NCBI RefSeq assembly: GCF_900637055.1
Contig: NZ_LR134338.1
Location: 1,558,001 to 1,622,000, forward strand
DNA length: 64,000 nucleotides
Source of the DNA: Brevibacillus brevis
GTDB lineage: Bacteria > Bacillota > Bacilli > Brevibacillales > Brevibacillaceae
Direction of reading: 5' to 3'
How positions within the stretch are numbered: the stretch's first letter is position 1; every line of letters starts with the position of its first letter. A program made the position numbers and the translations under genes. This document shows positions 41,903-51,467 of the stretch, one piece after another. The notes under the pieces are model-generated. The model saw nothing but the letters and a program-made list of their open reading frames with translations. It made no database searches and was not told where the DNA came from.

Positions 41903-43204
41903 ATGCGTTTTTGGAAGTTCGACAGCAACATCCGGATCAGACTGATGTTACAATTTTTGACGACGATGGCGAGCATGACTGTGACCCCGTACTTGATTGT
42001 TTTTTTCTCCAAGCAATTGGGGACGGTTGTAACGGGCTTTATGTTTTTAGGGGTGATGGCAGCGAGTGTCGCAGGCTCTTTTGCAGGGGGATATGTGGCG
42101 GATAGGATCGGGCGAAAAAAAGTCATCGTTGTATGTGAGGCGGTCATCTTCCTCAGTTTTCTTGGTGTTGCCTTCGTCAACTCGCCCTGGCTCCAGCTGC
42201 CCTATATCACTTTTATCGTGTTTTTGTTCAATAACTTTAGTATGGGGGCGTCGGGTCCTGCTTACCAAGCACTCATTATTGATGTAAGTCATCCCGAGAA
42301 CAGGCGAGCGATTTTTACTGCATCCTATTGGTTGAATAATCTGGCGGTAGCGATAGGCGGATTGGTGGGTGCTTTTTTGTTCGACGAGCATTACTTTGTC
42401 CTATTTCTCGGTGTGGCTGCAAGCATCGCGATCTCGCTCGCGATTACGATCCTGTTTATCAAAGAAACGTATGTGCCAGAAAATCTTCCGCGTTCGGCGT
42501 CTCGCAAACAAAGACAAAAAGATTCGAGTTTTATGGCAGATGTCATGGGAGCTTATAAAGAAGTGCTCAAGCATCGGATTTTCCTGCTGTTTACCATAGC
42601 GAATCTGCTCATCATAGCTGTAGAGGAGCAATTGACCAATGTCATCGGCCTTCGTTTAGTGAAAGAAATCCCAGAGCCTGAGCAGTTGTTTTCGTTTCTT
42701 GCCATTCAGGTGGATGGGATGAACTTGTTAGGCCTATTAAAAACAGAAAATACGTTGCTGGTTGTTTGCTTGACTGTTTTGGTCTCCTACGTGGTGAAGA
42801 GCTGCAGAGATAGGGCGGTGCTCCTGTCAGGCTTGGTCCTGTACTTTTGCGGGTATGCATGGATTAGCTTCAGCAACTCTCCCGCTGTCTTGCTCATTGC
42901 CATGTTCTTTGCGACCCTGGGTGAAGTGATACATATTCCGGTAAAACAAGCGTTACTCGCCAATATGGTGCCGGATCACGCGCGGAGCACGTATATGGCT
43001 GTTCATTCTCTGTTTGGCATTGTGGGGGTCAGCAGTGCAGGTGTGTTTATTCTTGTCAGCGCGTGGGTTCCCAACATTGCGATCACCGGAATGTTTGTAG
43101 GGATGGGACTGATTTGCCTCGTGCTATTTCATCGGATCACGAAAAAAGTTGGGCTAGAACAAGAAACCGCTGCGAAGGCAACCCACTCAAATGTGACAGC
43201 ATGA
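41903..43204 (+). CDS. MFS efflux transporter
   Basis: A 433-residue major facilitator with 12 predicted membrane helices. The loop 2-3 motif is GGYVADRIGRKKVIVV, and RAIFTASYWLNNLAVAIGGLVGA in helix 5 is typical of drug/H+ antiporters. The central cytoplasmic loop is basic (RSASRKQRQKD). The ATG at 41903 follows AGGAGTGG; an ATG 3 codons upstream is less well placed. Its own operator copy at 41859 and the preceding tetR gene indicate inducible drug or metabolite export. Confidence 0.9.
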   Translation: MRFWKFDSNIRIRLMLQFLTTMASMTVTPYLIVFFSKQLGTVVTGFMFLGVMAASVAGSFAGGYVADRIGRKKVIVVCEAVIFLSFLGVAFVNSPWLQLPYITFIVFLFNNFSMGASGPAYQALIIDVSHPENRRAIFTASYWLNNLAVAIGGLVGAFLFDEHYFVLFLGVAASIAISLAITILFIKETYVPENLPRSASRKQRQKDSSFMADVMGAYKEVLKHRIFLLFTIANLLIIAVEEQLTNVIGLRLVKEIPEPEQLFSFLAIQVDGMNLLGLLKTENTLLVVCLTVLVSYVVKSCRDRAVLLSGLVLYFCGYAWISFSNSPAVLLIAMFFATLGEVIHIPVKQALLANMVPDHARSTYMAVHSLFGIVGVSSAGVFILVSAWVPNIAITGMFVGMGLICLVLFHRITKKVGLEQETAAKATHSNVTA

Positions 43205-43344
43205 GGACGTACTCAAGCGCATTCGGGGCATTGGTTGGGGAAACAATAACAAATAGGGTCTAGGCAATTTGGAAATAAAAGGATTATGTAAGCGATTTCT
43301 CGAAATCATAATGGAATATGTCAGTATCGAAAAGGAGATAAAAG

Positions 43345-44421
43345 ATGGACGATCTCACGAAATTGATCAAGGATTTGACGGAAGCGGACGGAGTACCTGG
43401 GCACGAACGCGAAGTCAGGGTGAAGATGGAGGAGTACTTACAGCCTCTCAGTGACGAGTTGGTAAAGGATCGGCTGGGTGGGGTACTCGGGAAGAAGACG
43501 GGTGCTGAAAACGGTCCGAAAATTTTGCTCGCGGGACATTTGGATGAAGTGGGTTTCATGGTGACGCATATCACGCCAAAAGGGTACTTGCGTTTTATCC
43601 AGCTTGGCGGATGGTGGACGCACAATATCCTCTCACAGCGTGTGAAGGTCAAGACACGCAAAGGGGAGTATCTGGGGCTCATTGGTTCGAAGGCACCACA
43701 CGCACTGGAAAAAGAAGAGCGGGAAAAAGTCATGAAGCTCAAGGATTTGTACATTGACATCGGGGCGAAAGATGAAGCAGATGCGAAGGAAATGGGTGTT
43801 CGCCCTGGTGATTGGATTGTCCCTGACAGTGATTTTGCGACGATGCGCGACGGAGAGCTGTGGGTTGCAAAAGCGCTCGATAATCGAGCGGGGTGTGCAC
43901 TGGCAATCGAGGTGCTGAAACGATTGCAGACGGAAGAGCATCCGAATGTGGTATACGCCGGTGCAACCGTGCAGGAAGAAGTCGGGACTCGGGGTGCTGG
44001 CACAGTAGCGAATTTGGTTGAACCAGATATTGCTTTTGCTGTTGATGTTGGACTCGCATATGACACACCTGGAAATGAATCGTACCCGATGACCTGCAAT
44101 GTGGGGGACGGTCCGCTCGTCATGTTATTTGATGCCACGATGATTCCGCATACCGGATTGCGCGATCTCGTATTCGACACAGCAGAGGAGCTCGACATCA
44201 ATATCCAGGTGGATGCACTCGCAGGAGGCGGGACAGACGCAGCGAAATTCCATACAAGCGGCATTGGCTGCCCGTCAATTGTCGTCGGCTTTGCGACACG
44301 GTATATCCACAGCCATAATGCGATTATGTCCAAAAGCGATTTCGAGCAGGCTGCCCAGCTGCTGACAGCTGTCATCAAGAAGCTCGATAAGGAAACGGTA
44401 CAACAATTGATCGACAGATAA
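43345..44421 (+). CDS. M42 family metallopeptidase (glutamyl aminopeptidase / endoglucanase-like)
   Basis: A 358-residue M42 aminopeptidase. ADGVPGHEREVR, LLAGHLDEVGFMV (first zinc ligand His and catalytic Asp), KALDNRAGCALAIEVL, VQEEVGTRGAGT (catalytic Glu pair), DVGLAYDTPG and ALAGGGTDAAKFH, SRYIHSHNA-type ending (TRYIHSHNAIMSKSDFE) are all present. These enzymes form dodecameric tetrahedral shells that trim peptides in the cytoplasm. AAAAGGAG precedes the ATG. Monocistronic, closed by a terminator shared with the convergent DUF4179 gene. Confidence 0.93.
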   Translation: MDDLTKLIKDLTEADGVPGHEREVRVKMEEYLQPLSDELVKDRLGGVLGKKTGAENGPKILLAGHLDEVGFMVTHITPKGYLRFIQLGGWWTHNILSQRVKVKTRKGEYLGLIGSKAPHALEKEEREKVMKLKDLYIDIGAKDEADAKEMGVRPGDWIVPDSDFATMRDGELWVAKALDNRAGCALAIEVLKRLQTEEHPNVVYAGATVQEEVGTRGAGTVANLVEPDIAFAVDVGLAYDTPGNESYPMTCNVGDGPLVMLFDATMIPHTGLRDLVFDTAEELDINIQVDALAGGGTDAAKFHTSGIGCPSIVVGFATRYIHSHNAIMSKSDFEQAAQLLTAVIKKLDKETVQQLIDR

Positions 44422-44433
44422 GGAAAGGAAAGC

Positions 44434-44479
44434 AAAAGCCTCCCCATGCAAGATGTGATTGCATTGGGGAGGCTTTTTC
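44434..44479. terminator. Bidirectional terminator (M42 gene / DUF4179 gene)
   Basis: AAAAGCCTCCCC-ATGCA (44434-44450) pairs with TGCAT-GGGGAGGCTTTT (44460-44477), followed by T on the plus strand and by TTTT on the minus strand. Confidence 0.85.
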
Positions 44480-44485
44480 GTTTTG

Positions 44486-45595
44486 TTACTTGTTCTGCTC
44501 GGGGAGGTCTACCTTTATTTCCAGACCCTTAATAAACTGATCGTCTGCGACTGTTTCAGTGGAATGATCTTTTACGACAAAAGGCTTGATGATGAAATAC
44601 TTCGGCTGTCCTTGTGCAGAAGCATAGCGAGCGTCAAATGTGAGAGTGTTATCCTTAAGCTCTCCTTCTCCGTGGAGGGACGTCAGTTGACGACCTTGGT
44701 CGTCAAACAGGGCAGCTCTGATGAACTTATTTGATGTCTTGTCATCCAGTTTGAGCGAATACAACAAGCGCGTCGTCACTGGCGTCACATTGACCTCGGA
44801 TACTTCGAAAGAAATCCCATCGATTGATTGAACAACATTCGGTTTAAGTTGGATGGTGTCGTTCGTTGTTTTTTGGAAGGGAATGTCCAGCTTGAAGGCT
44901 TGATCAATTCCAGCAAGCTTAACAACCACTTCCGCATGGAAAGAATCTGGAATCTTGCTCGTTGAATTGTGGTCAGGTGTCTTCAAAATTTCTTCGAAGA
45001 CAAGCAAGTTTGGGTGCGATTCGCCAGCTGAGGAGAAAAAACCACCGCCTGCTACCAAACTACTTGGGTCATCTTGACCTTTTCCATCGATGGTAAAAGT
45101 GACATTTTCGATAGCGTCACTAAGTTTGATAACCTCTTTTCCCGTATCAAATATGCCGTCTTTCAGGTTTGGAGCCGTTACACTGAGTAGGTAGACAGCG
45201 CGTGTTCCGTCGAAGACCGTCTCCGTTACCTCGAGCTTCATGTCCTGATGAGAAATACTCCTGTTCACCTTGGAAGAAAGACCTTGTTCGCCTGCAGCTC
45301 GTAAGCCGAGGTCCGCTTCGATCAAGGTAAAGAGACTCCCAACGAATGGAATCTGCTTAATGGACTGGGCCATGACCGGCGAGATAAATCCGGAGGTGAA
45401 AACAGTTGCACCTAGAATGACTGCGGCGGCCGCTACATAGGGTGCTTTACGTAATCGTCGAACTTTTCGTTCGCGAGACATTTCTGGGAGAGAGGCGTAT
45501 GTTTCATCCAGTCGAGCCCGCACCAATGGTGACATCGTCGTATCCTTTGTACGATTGTACTCTTTTAGTTCTAAATCGAATTTAGATTGATCCAT
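44486..45595 (-). CDS. DUF4179 membrane protein, probable anti-sigma factor
   Basis: A 369-residue protein. A cytoplasmic segment of about 50 residues (LKEYNRTKDTTMSPLVRARLDETYASL) is followed by one membrane helix (about 53-75, APYVAAAAVILGATVF) and a large extracellular DUF4179 domain (QDMKLEVTETVFDGTRAVYLLSV onward). Proteins of this type sit next to ECF sigma factors in Bacilli and hold them at the membrane. Its ATG overlaps the end of the sigma gene by 14 bases, so the pair is co-translated. A decayed copy of the same pair is at 28295-29112. Confidence 0.87.
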   Translation of the reverse strand: MDQSKFDLELKEYNRTKDTTMSPLVRARLDETYASLPEMSRERKVRRLRKAPYVAAAAVILGATVFTSGFISPVMAQSIKQIPFVGSLFTLIEADLGLRAAGEQGLSSKVNRSISHQDMKLEVTETVFDGTRAVYLLSVTAPNLKDGIFDTGKEVIKLSDAIENVTFTIDGKGQDDPSSLVAGGGFFSSAGESHPNLLVFEEILKTPDHNSTSKIPDSFHAEVVVKLAGIDQAFKLDIPFQKTTNDTIQLKPNVVQSIDGISFEVSEVNVTPVTTRLLYSLKLDDKTSNKFIRAALFDDQGRQLTSLHGEGELKDNTLTFDARYASAQGQPKYFIIKPFVVKDHSTETVADDQFIKGLEIKVDLPEQNK

Positions 45596-46115
45596 AATGT
45601 ATCTTCCCTTCCCGAAATGTGTTTAATTTCTCCATCAAATTGTTCCGTGCCCGACTGAGCCGCATTTTTGCGGCACTCTCCGAAATGTCCAGTATCTCTG
45701 CTACTTGTCTTAAAGGCATGTCTTCAAAATAATGAAGCACAATAACAAGGCGCTGCTGCTCATCCAATCTCTCAACGGCGTCCCGCAGGTCAATATGTTC
45801 GTCGTTAGCTGAGAGTGACAATTGGACAGGGAAATCATCCATTGGAATGTTACGGGAGCGATTGGCTAACATCTTATTGCATTCATTGATCAAAATTCGG
45901 AACATCCATGTTTTGAAAAATTGGGGCTCACGAAGCGAATGCAGAGATTTATAAGCTTTCAAAATGGTTTCCTGGAGAGCGTCCGCTATATCTTCCTCCT
46001 TTTTCAGGATGGATTTAGCCGTATGGTACAAGGAGCTCTCAACGTGTTTGACAACAGTGATAAAAGCTTCGCGATCTCCTTGCTTTGCCAGGAGAACCTG
46101 TTCTCTTAGTTCCAC
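45582..46115 (-). CDS. ECF RNA polymerase sigma factor
   Basis: A 177-residue ECF sigma factor. Region 2 is LYHTAKSILKKEEDIADALQETILKAYKSL and FFKTWMFRILINECNKML; region 4 is DEQQRLVIVLHYFEDMPLRQVAEILDISESAAKMRLSRARNNL. Start: GTG at 46115, eight bases after AAAGGAG; the GTG at 46124 abuts that site and is less likely. Partner and likely inhibitor is the overlapping DUF4179 gene. The inducing signal and regulon cannot be read; such pairs commonly answer envelope stress and drive their own promoter. Confidence 0.92.
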   Translation of the reverse strand: MELREQVLLAKQGDREAFITVVKHVESSLYHTAKSILKKEEDIADALQETILKAYKSLHSLREPQFFKTWMFRILINECNKMLANRSRNIPMDDFPVQLSLSANDEHIDLRDAVERLDEQQRLVIVLHYFEDMPLRQVAEILDISESAAKMRLSRARNNLMEKLNTFREGKIHYGSI

Positions 46116-46433
46116 CTTTTTCACTCCTTTCTGTGTTGGTTTTTCACATTGACAGTAATTAGATCAGCGAAATCGATACATGGTCACATCATGTAAGCAA
46201 AAATTTCAGCTTGGCTTGCTTCGTCGTCGCGAATCACGAAGAAAAATACCCGGAGTTGAACGGTTTAGTTGTTTTTTCGAGAGTACTCCTTTAGTATAGG
46301 TAGGATAGGATTTCGCAAGGGCAACAACCTGCCTGGGATGAATTTTGATTGATGAGAGCCGGTTTTATCGCATCCACTGTCCATGCAGTCATGGTGTGGC
46401 GAATCGGATCGCTTGTGAAAGGAAGTGGAAGTT
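46116..46433. other. Divergent intergenic region, sigma/DUF4179 pair and DEAD-box gene
   Basis: A 318-bp stretch without a gene that I can support. It must contain promoters for both directions. I see no clear sigma-A boxes; the part nearest the helicase gene has short inverted repeats (for example ACTGTCCATGCAGT-like around 46376-46390) that could form a folded 5' leader. No riboswitch is recognised. Confidence 0.4.
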
Positions 46434-47915
46434 ATGGCAAAATCGTTTGCGTCTTTTGGTTTTCGTCCGGAGTTGATGCAAGGGATTCAAGACCTGTATT
46501 ATAAAGAACCGACACAAATTCAAGAGGAAGCCATTCCTCTCATTATGGAAGGCAAAGATCTGATCGGACAAGCTCAGACCGGTACGGGAAAAACAGCTGC
46601 CTTCATGCTGCCGATCCTCAACGCTTTGGAAGAAGGAAAACGCGACATTCAAGCGCTCATCCTTACCCCGACACGTGAGCTTTCCATTCAGATTGCAAAA
46701 GAAGTAGAAAAACTGGGCAAACACCTGAATGTGAATGTACTCTCCCTGCACGGTGGAACGGATATCGACAAGCAGCTGAGCAAGCTAAAAGAAACGGTTC
46801 ATATAGTTGTAGGTACACCAGGACGCGTGTTGGATCATATGAAGCGCGGCTCGCTCCATTTCGGACGCATTTCCACGCTCGTGCTGGATGAAGCAGATAA
46901 AATGATGGAAATGGGCTTCCTGGAGGACGTGGAACAAGTAATCGTCCACACGCCTTCTCAACGTCAGGTGCTGCTGTTCTCGGCAACGATGCCTGATCTG
47001 GTGAAAAAACTCGCGCACCGTTTCATGAAGCAGCCTCCTCATATCAAAATTGAAGGCAAGCAGAAAACGGTTGAGCGTATTGAACAATTTTACTATGTAG
47101 TGAACCAGAGCGATAAAACGGACGCACTGGTCGATGTGCTGGAGCAAGAGCAGCCGTACTTGACCATCGTGTTTGCGAATACGCAAGTACGTGTGCAACA
47201 GCTTACTGCTCGTTTGCAGGAAAATGGCCTGTCGGCGAAAGCCCTGTACGGCGATTTGTCCCAAAACAAGCGGGAACAGCTGATGAAGCAATTCCGCGAG
47301 ATCCGCTTCCAATACTTGATTGCCACAGATATCGCGGCGCGCGGACTCGACGTAGAAGGAGTAACGCATGTCATCAACTACGATTTGCCGAATGACGTGG
47401 ACAGCTACATCCACCGCGTTGGACGTACGGGACGTGCGGGACAAAAAGGGAAAGCGATCTCCCTCATTTCTCCGCGTCAGAAAAACCTGTTGGCTCGTTT
47501 TGCCAAAACCACGAAGGCTTCTATCGAAGAAAGAATTTTGCAGGCAGGACGCCATCTGGATGCTGGACGCCGTCAGCGCGCAGAAGAACGGGAAGCTCAT
47601 TTCATCGAGCTGCGTGCGCAACAGGCGAAGGAGCAGCTAAAGGAAAAAGATAAAGAGTTCGCCCCTGTACGTGAAGCCTTGAAGAAAAAGACGAAGGTAA
47701 AGCCAGGCTACAAAAAGAAGATGGCGCGTGAGCTAGGTGAACTGCAAACGCAGTACGAGAAAAACCGCAAGAAGGCTGAAGCAATTGCGGCACGCAAAGC
47801 GGGTAAGTCTGCGAAGCCAGCCGATGCCAAAAAAGCAGGAAAAGGTGGAGCCGCTCGTTCTGCCAAGGGTGGAAGACCGTTTAATCAATCTGCCGGGAAA
47901 TCAAGAGGAAGATAA
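46434..47915 (+). CDS. DEAD-box ATP-dependent RNA helicase
   Basis: A 493-residue helicase. The Q motif is FGFRPELMQGIQDLYYKEPTQIQ, motif I is AQTGTGKT, II is VLDEADKM, III is FSATMP, V is ATDIAARGLD and VI is YIHRVGRTGRAG. A basic, Ala/Lys/Gly-rich tail (from about 400; KAGKSAKPADAKKAGKGG) gives loose RNA binding, as in cold-shock helicases CshA/CshB. It unwinds RNA during ribosome assembly or decay. AAAGGAAG precedes the ATG at 46434. A strong terminator follows. Confidence 0.95.
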   Translation: MAKSFASFGFRPELMQGIQDLYYKEPTQIQEEAIPLIMEGKDLIGQAQTGTGKTAAFMLPILNALEEGKRDIQALILTPTRELSIQIAKEVEKLGKHLNVNVLSLHGGTDIDKQLSKLKETVHIVVGTPGRVLDHMKRGSLHFGRISTLVLDEADKMMEMGFLEDVEQVIVHTPSQRQVLLFSATMPDLVKKLAHRFMKQPPHIKIEGKQKTVERIEQFYYVVNQSDKTDALVDVLEQEQPYLTIVFANTQVRVQQLTARLQENGLSAKALYGDLSQNKREQLMKQFREIRFQYLIATDIAARGLDVEGVTHVINYDLPNDVDSYIHRVGRTGRAGQKGKAISLISPRQKNLLARFAKTTKASIEERILQAGRHLDAGRRQRAEEREAHFIELRAQQAKEQLKEKDKEFAPVREALKKKTKVKPGYKKKMARELGELQTQYEKNRKKAEAIAARKAGKSAKPADAKKAGKGGAARSAKGGRPFNQSAGKSRGR

Positions 47916-47929
47916 GAAATGAAGAGGCT

Positions 47930-47963
47930 GCCCAGATTCGAAAAGGATCTGGGCGTTTTTTTT
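47930..47963 (+). terminator. Terminator of the DEAD-box helicase gene
   Basis: GCCCAGAT (47930-47937) pairs with ATCTGGGC (47947-47954), followed by G and eight T. Confidence 0.9.
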
Positions 47964-47996
47964 GTAGAAACGCCTTTGGTGTATGAAAGGAAGTTC

Positions 47997-48028
47997 TTGA
48001 CTTTATACCCAACTAGAAGGTTTATACT
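47997..48028 (+). promoter_or_regulatory. MerR-type promoter with over-long spacer
   Basis: TTGACT (47997-48002) and TATACT (48023-48028) are 20 bases apart instead of 17, and the spacer holds an imperfect dyad (TATACCC ... GGTTTATA). Overlong spacers are what MerR-family activators correct by DNA twisting, so this is the likely operator of the next gene. Confidence 0.7.
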
Positions 48029-48054
48029 CAGATCGAAGTAATGGGAGAGAAGGT

Positions 48055-48897
48055 GTGGAATTGTTCAAAATCAGCGAGTTTTCCCGACTGAGTAGAATAC
48101 CGTTGCAGACGTTGCGCTATTATGATCAGATTGGGATTCTAAAACCAGCAAAAATCGATGATACGACCGGGTACCGATATTACTGTGCCGAACAGCTTTT
48201 GCAGATCAATCGAATTGTCATCTTCAAAGAATTAGGGTTCTCATTGCAGCAGATTGCGCAATTGCTTCACGAGAATATACCAGCCGAACAAATTCGGGGC
48301 ATGCTGAGACTCAAAGAAAATGAAATCCAATCCCTGCTGGAGATGGAAATGTCAAAGCTTGCCCGTATTAAGGAACGGGTGCAGCTTGTTGAACGGGAGG
48401 GAAGGATCGAGAAGGAGCATGAGGTCGTTTTGAAGCAGGTAGATGGCATGCACTTGATTTCCTATTCAGCACTGGGTGCTGCTGAAGATATTCCTTGCCT
48501 GTTTCAACTATTCGACAGTTTGCTTGATGCCAGCCTGAAATCATCCTTGACTGGCCCCAAAACAGTGCTATGGAAGGAAACCGGAACGAAGGACCAGCTT
48601 TTCGAATTTGGGGTGGGCTACGCCATGAAAACAGAATCTGTCAAACTGCCTGAGCAAATGGAACAAAGCTTCTTGCCTGCCGAGACAATGGCTACGCTAC
48701 TATTCCGTTCGGATTCGACCTTTAAAGAATCAGCTTGCCTTGACCTGGCTACGTGGATTGAACAGCATGGTTACTGTATTCGAAGCGAGCAGCCCGGCAG
48801 AGAAATCTATGTTCCCTTATCAGAAGAACCTGGGGTTGAGCTCATAGAAATCCAGATTCCAATTGAAGCAAGGGGGCAAAGTGAGCGTGGGAAATAA
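48055..48897 (+). CDS. MerR family activator with effector-binding (GyrI-like) domain
   Basis: A 280-residue BmrR-like regulator. HTH: FKISEFSRLSRIPLQTLRYYDQIGILKPAKIDDTTGYRYY, then a coiled-coil dimer helix and a C-terminal GyrI-like drug-binding domain (from about 125). GTG start follows GGAGAG. A 20-base-spacer promoter sits upstream, typical of MerR control. The MFS gene overlaps its end, so the likely role is induction of that exporter, and of itself, on drug binding. Confidence 0.9.
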   Translation: MELFKISEFSRLSRIPLQTLRYYDQIGILKPAKIDDTTGYRYYCAEQLLQINRIVIFKELGFSLQQIAQLLHENIPAEQIRGMLRLKENEIQSLLEMEMSKLARIKERVQLVEREGRIEKEHEVVLKQVDGMHLISYSALGAAEDIPCLFQLFDSLLDASLKSSLTGPKTVLWKETGTKDQLFEFGVGYAMKTESVKLPEQMEQSFLPAETMATLLFRSDSTFKESACLDLATWIEQHGYCIRSEQPGREIYVPLSEEPGVELIEIQIPIEARGQSERGK

Positions 48898-50047
48898 ATG
48901 GGTTGTCTATATTCTCGCTTTGGCCGTTTTCCTGATTGGGACGGTGGAGTATCTGATAAGCGGCATCATTCAAATGGTGGCAGCTGATCTGGGTGTCACG
49001 ACGTCGTCTGCCGGATTGCTTGTCACTGCATTTGCCCTTTCTGCGGCAGTAGGGGCTCCCATTGTCATCGCTGCTACGATCCATCTTGACCGAAAAAAAT
49101 TATTGCTCATGATGCTTGGCATTTTTATTTTGAGCAACTGGCTGGTCTATGTGAGTCCTTCATTTGAGATGATGCTGGTCACACGCATGATCCAAGGACT
49201 CAGTGGAGGAGTTGCTACTGTTGTTGCGATGGCGGTATCTACACGGCTTGTTGAAGAAGGCAATCGTGGGCGAGCAATCGGCATCATTTTGATGGGATTG
49301 AGCAGCTCGCTTGTACTTGGCCTCCCGGTTGGCACTTTTTTAAGTGAAGCGATTGGCTGGAGGCTGCTGTTTATTTTTATTGGACTGCTGAGCTTGGTTC
49401 CGCTGTTTGTCATTTATAAAAAAGTCCGGCCTATAAAAGCGCAGGAGGCTGTAACACCGCGGGCACAGTTGGCTGTCATAAAAAATAAAAAGATTCTGGC
49501 AGCGGTTGTTATCACGCTGTTGTACATCGGCGCTTATTCCACATTGTTTACCTATATTGCGCCTTTCCTGCTAACCCAGGCAGAGCTTTCGGCATCCGAG
49601 ATTTCCGGGATTCTGTTTCTTGCAGGCATTTGCAGTTTTATGGGGTCAAAAATTGGGGGAGTTATCGCAGATCGCAAGGGGCCGAAATTTACGATTTATG
49701 TTGGCCTCTCCCTTCAGGCAAGTATGCTGCTTTTGCTTTCGGTCATGGATGGAGTGATAACTGCCCATATCGTGATCATCATGCTATGGATGCTCGCCAC
49801 ATGGGCAACGTCTCCGGCCCAACAGCTATATCTGGTTACCCAGGTGCCCCGTTCGCCGGATATCGCGCTTAGCATCAATACATCCTTTATTCAATTTGGC
49901 TTCGCTTTGGGATCATGGGTTGGGGGACTGGTGATCAGCAACTCCTCTGTGGAGCATCTAGGCTGGTACGGATTTGTTATTGCGTTGCTGTCACTGTTGC
50001 TCGCGATCCGTTTGTTTACTCTAAAGAAGGAGCAGCTATCAGCGTAG
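48881..50047 (+). CDS. MFS transporter (AraJ/Cmr-type efflux)
   Basis: A 388-residue, 12-helix major facilitator. GTVEYLISGIIQMVAADLGVTTSSAGLLVTAFALSAAVGAPI is the N-terminal signature of the AraJ/YdhP drug-export group; RGRAIGIILMGLSSSLVLGLPVGTFL follows in helix 5. It overlaps merR by 17 bases. The start is taken as GTG at 48881 behind AGGGGG; GTG at 48887 is equally possible. Likely expressed with and induced by the MerR activator. Confidence 0.88.
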   Translation: MSVGNKWVVYILALAVFLIGTVEYLISGIIQMVAADLGVTTSSAGLLVTAFALSAAVGAPIVIAATIHLDRKKLLLMMLGIFILSNWLVYVSPSFEMMLVTRMIQGLSGGVATVVAMAVSTRLVEEGNRGRAIGIILMGLSSSLVLGLPVGTFLSEAIGWRLLFIFIGLLSLVPLFVIYKKVRPIKAQEAVTPRAQLAVIKNKKILAAVVITLLYIGAYSTLFTYIAPFLLTQAELSASEISGILFLAGICSFMGSKIGGVIADRKGPKFTIYVGLSLQASMLLLLSVMDGVITAHIVIIMLWMLATWATSPAQQLYLVTQVPRSPDIALSINTSFIQFGFALGSWVGGLVISNSSVEHLGWYGFVIALLSLLLAIRLFTLKKEQLSA

Positions 50048-50238
50048 AAAGATGGCGTATGATGCCTTCCCGTCTCTCTCGGCAGCATTATTTTAGGAAA
50101 ACGCCCCAAGATCATTCGCGCTACAGAAAAAACAAAGGTTAATCTGCATTGTTTCTTTAAAAATTACCGTAATGGTGTCAAATTCCTTTTTATTCTAAAG
50201 AAATTGGTATAATTATGATAAAAAGGAGGGGCACCACT

Positions 50239-50673
50239 ATGGATCGGATTGACGAACAAATCCTCCGCTTATTGCGGGAAAATGCCCGAATCACCAGCTC
50301 AGACATCAGCAAGCAGGTTCATTTGTCCGTGCCTGCGGTCTCCGAACGAATACGCAAGCTGGAGGATACAGGACTCATCAAACAGTTCACGGTGAAGCTG
50401 GATCGGGAACAGCTAGGGCTTCACCTGATTGCCTTTGTGATGGTGCAAATCGAGAAAACGGAGCATATCGCTGGCTTCCGTGAAACGGTCATGCAGGCAG
50501 ACTGTGTGCTGGAATGCCATCATATTGCGGGAGCTTACGATTATGTCCTGAAGGTTGCCGTAAAAGGGACGGCCGATCTGGAACGATTCATCTCGGAAAC
50601 TTTGAAGCAAGTAGAAGGTGTAAGCAAGACGAATACGATGATCGTCCTGTCTTCCATGAAAGAGGAGATGTGA
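50239..50673 (+). CDS. Lrp/AsnC family transcriptional regulator
   Basis: A 144-residue Lrp-type regulator: HTH DEQILRLLRENARITSSDISKQVHLSVPAVSERIRKLEDTGLI and the C-terminal RAM domain with VLECHHIAGAYDYVLKVAV, which forms the amino-acid-binding dimer interface. AAAAGGAGGGG fixes the ATG at 50239. It is followed 5 bases later by a LysE-type exporter, so amino-acid-responsive control of export is the natural reading. Confidence 0.93.
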   Translation: MDRIDEQILRLLRENARITSSDISKQVHLSVPAVSERIRKLEDTGLIKQFTVKLDREQLGLHLIAFVMVQIEKTEHIAGFRETVMQADCVLECHHIAGAYDYVLKVAVKGTADLERFISETLKQVEGVSKTNTMIVLSSMKEEM

Positions 50674-50678
50674 ACCTG

Positions 50679-51293
50679 ATGGCGATCTGGAACGGTCTAT
50701 TATTCGGGATGATGCTTCAGCTATCCGTTGGTCCGGTTTGTCTGGCAGTGTTGCATCGCTCGATGACTCGGCGATTGGGAGAGGCACTCATGATGGTACT
50801 GGGAGTTGCACTCGCAGATGCGGTTTATATGGTGGGGGCGATCGGGGGACTATCGCTGCTGTTGCAAATCCAATGGGTCAAACAGATGGTTTTGATAATG
50901 GGAGCCCTGATTCTGACTTGGTTTGGGATTCAAACTTTGCGTGCCATAAAGGGCAGAGGAGAACATAAACAAGCACCAGTCCAGCATGCTCCATCGGGTC
51001 GAAACAACTTTTGGCAAGGCGTGCTTCTGACGCTCGCGAATCCTCTGACCGTTCTGTTTTGGGCGGGTGTATTTGGCTCACTATTGGCATCTGGCAGTCT
51101 TATTCAATCAACGGAGTTGTTCTTGTTTGCTACAGGCTGTCTGTTATCGACTTTATTGTTCCTGGGGCTGGTAGCTTTGTTGGCATCATATTTGGCTCGA
51201 TTTTTTCGCCCAGGATGGCTCAACGTTTTTCATGGGCTCAGTGGTGTCTTTCTGATTGGGTTTGCGATTGTCCTTTTGCAAAAAGCTGTCTGA
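50679..51293 (+). CDS. LysE family amino acid exporter
   Basis: A 204-residue membrane protein with six helices. The family motif is in LSVGPVCLAVLHRSMTRRLGEALMMVLGVALADAVYM, and TLANPLTVLFWAGVFG is conserved in the second half. It exports basic amino acids or related compounds. The ATG at 50679 follows AGAGGAGATG and lies 5 bases after the Lrp gene, forming an lrp-lysE pair. Confidence 0.92.
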   Translation: MAIWNGLLFGMMLQLSVGPVCLAVLHRSMTRRLGEALMMVLGVALADAVYMVGAIGGLSLLLQIQWVKQMVLIMGALILTWFGIQTLRAIKGRGEHKQAPVQHAPSGRNNFWQGVLLTLANPLTVLFWAGVFGSLLASGSLIQSTELFLFATGCLLSTLLFLGLVALLASYLARFFRPGWLNVFHGLSGVFLIGFAIVLLQKAV

Positions 51294-51467
51294 TGCCGTC
51301 ATACTGGCATTTTAAAGGAGTTTGGATTGACTGCATCGAATTTTAATAGAATACAAGAATTGCGATAGAAATTAGTGTTTTCCTCCCGTTTGATTTGGGT
51401 AATAGATAGGAAGATAGAACCCTTTCTTGTGAAAGTACCTTAGTACAGGGTGTGAGGAGAACCAGTG

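Noticed and set aside
43284..44447. 387-codon minus-strand frame opposite the M42 peptidase
   Set aside because: Serine/proline-rich antisense shadow without start signals.
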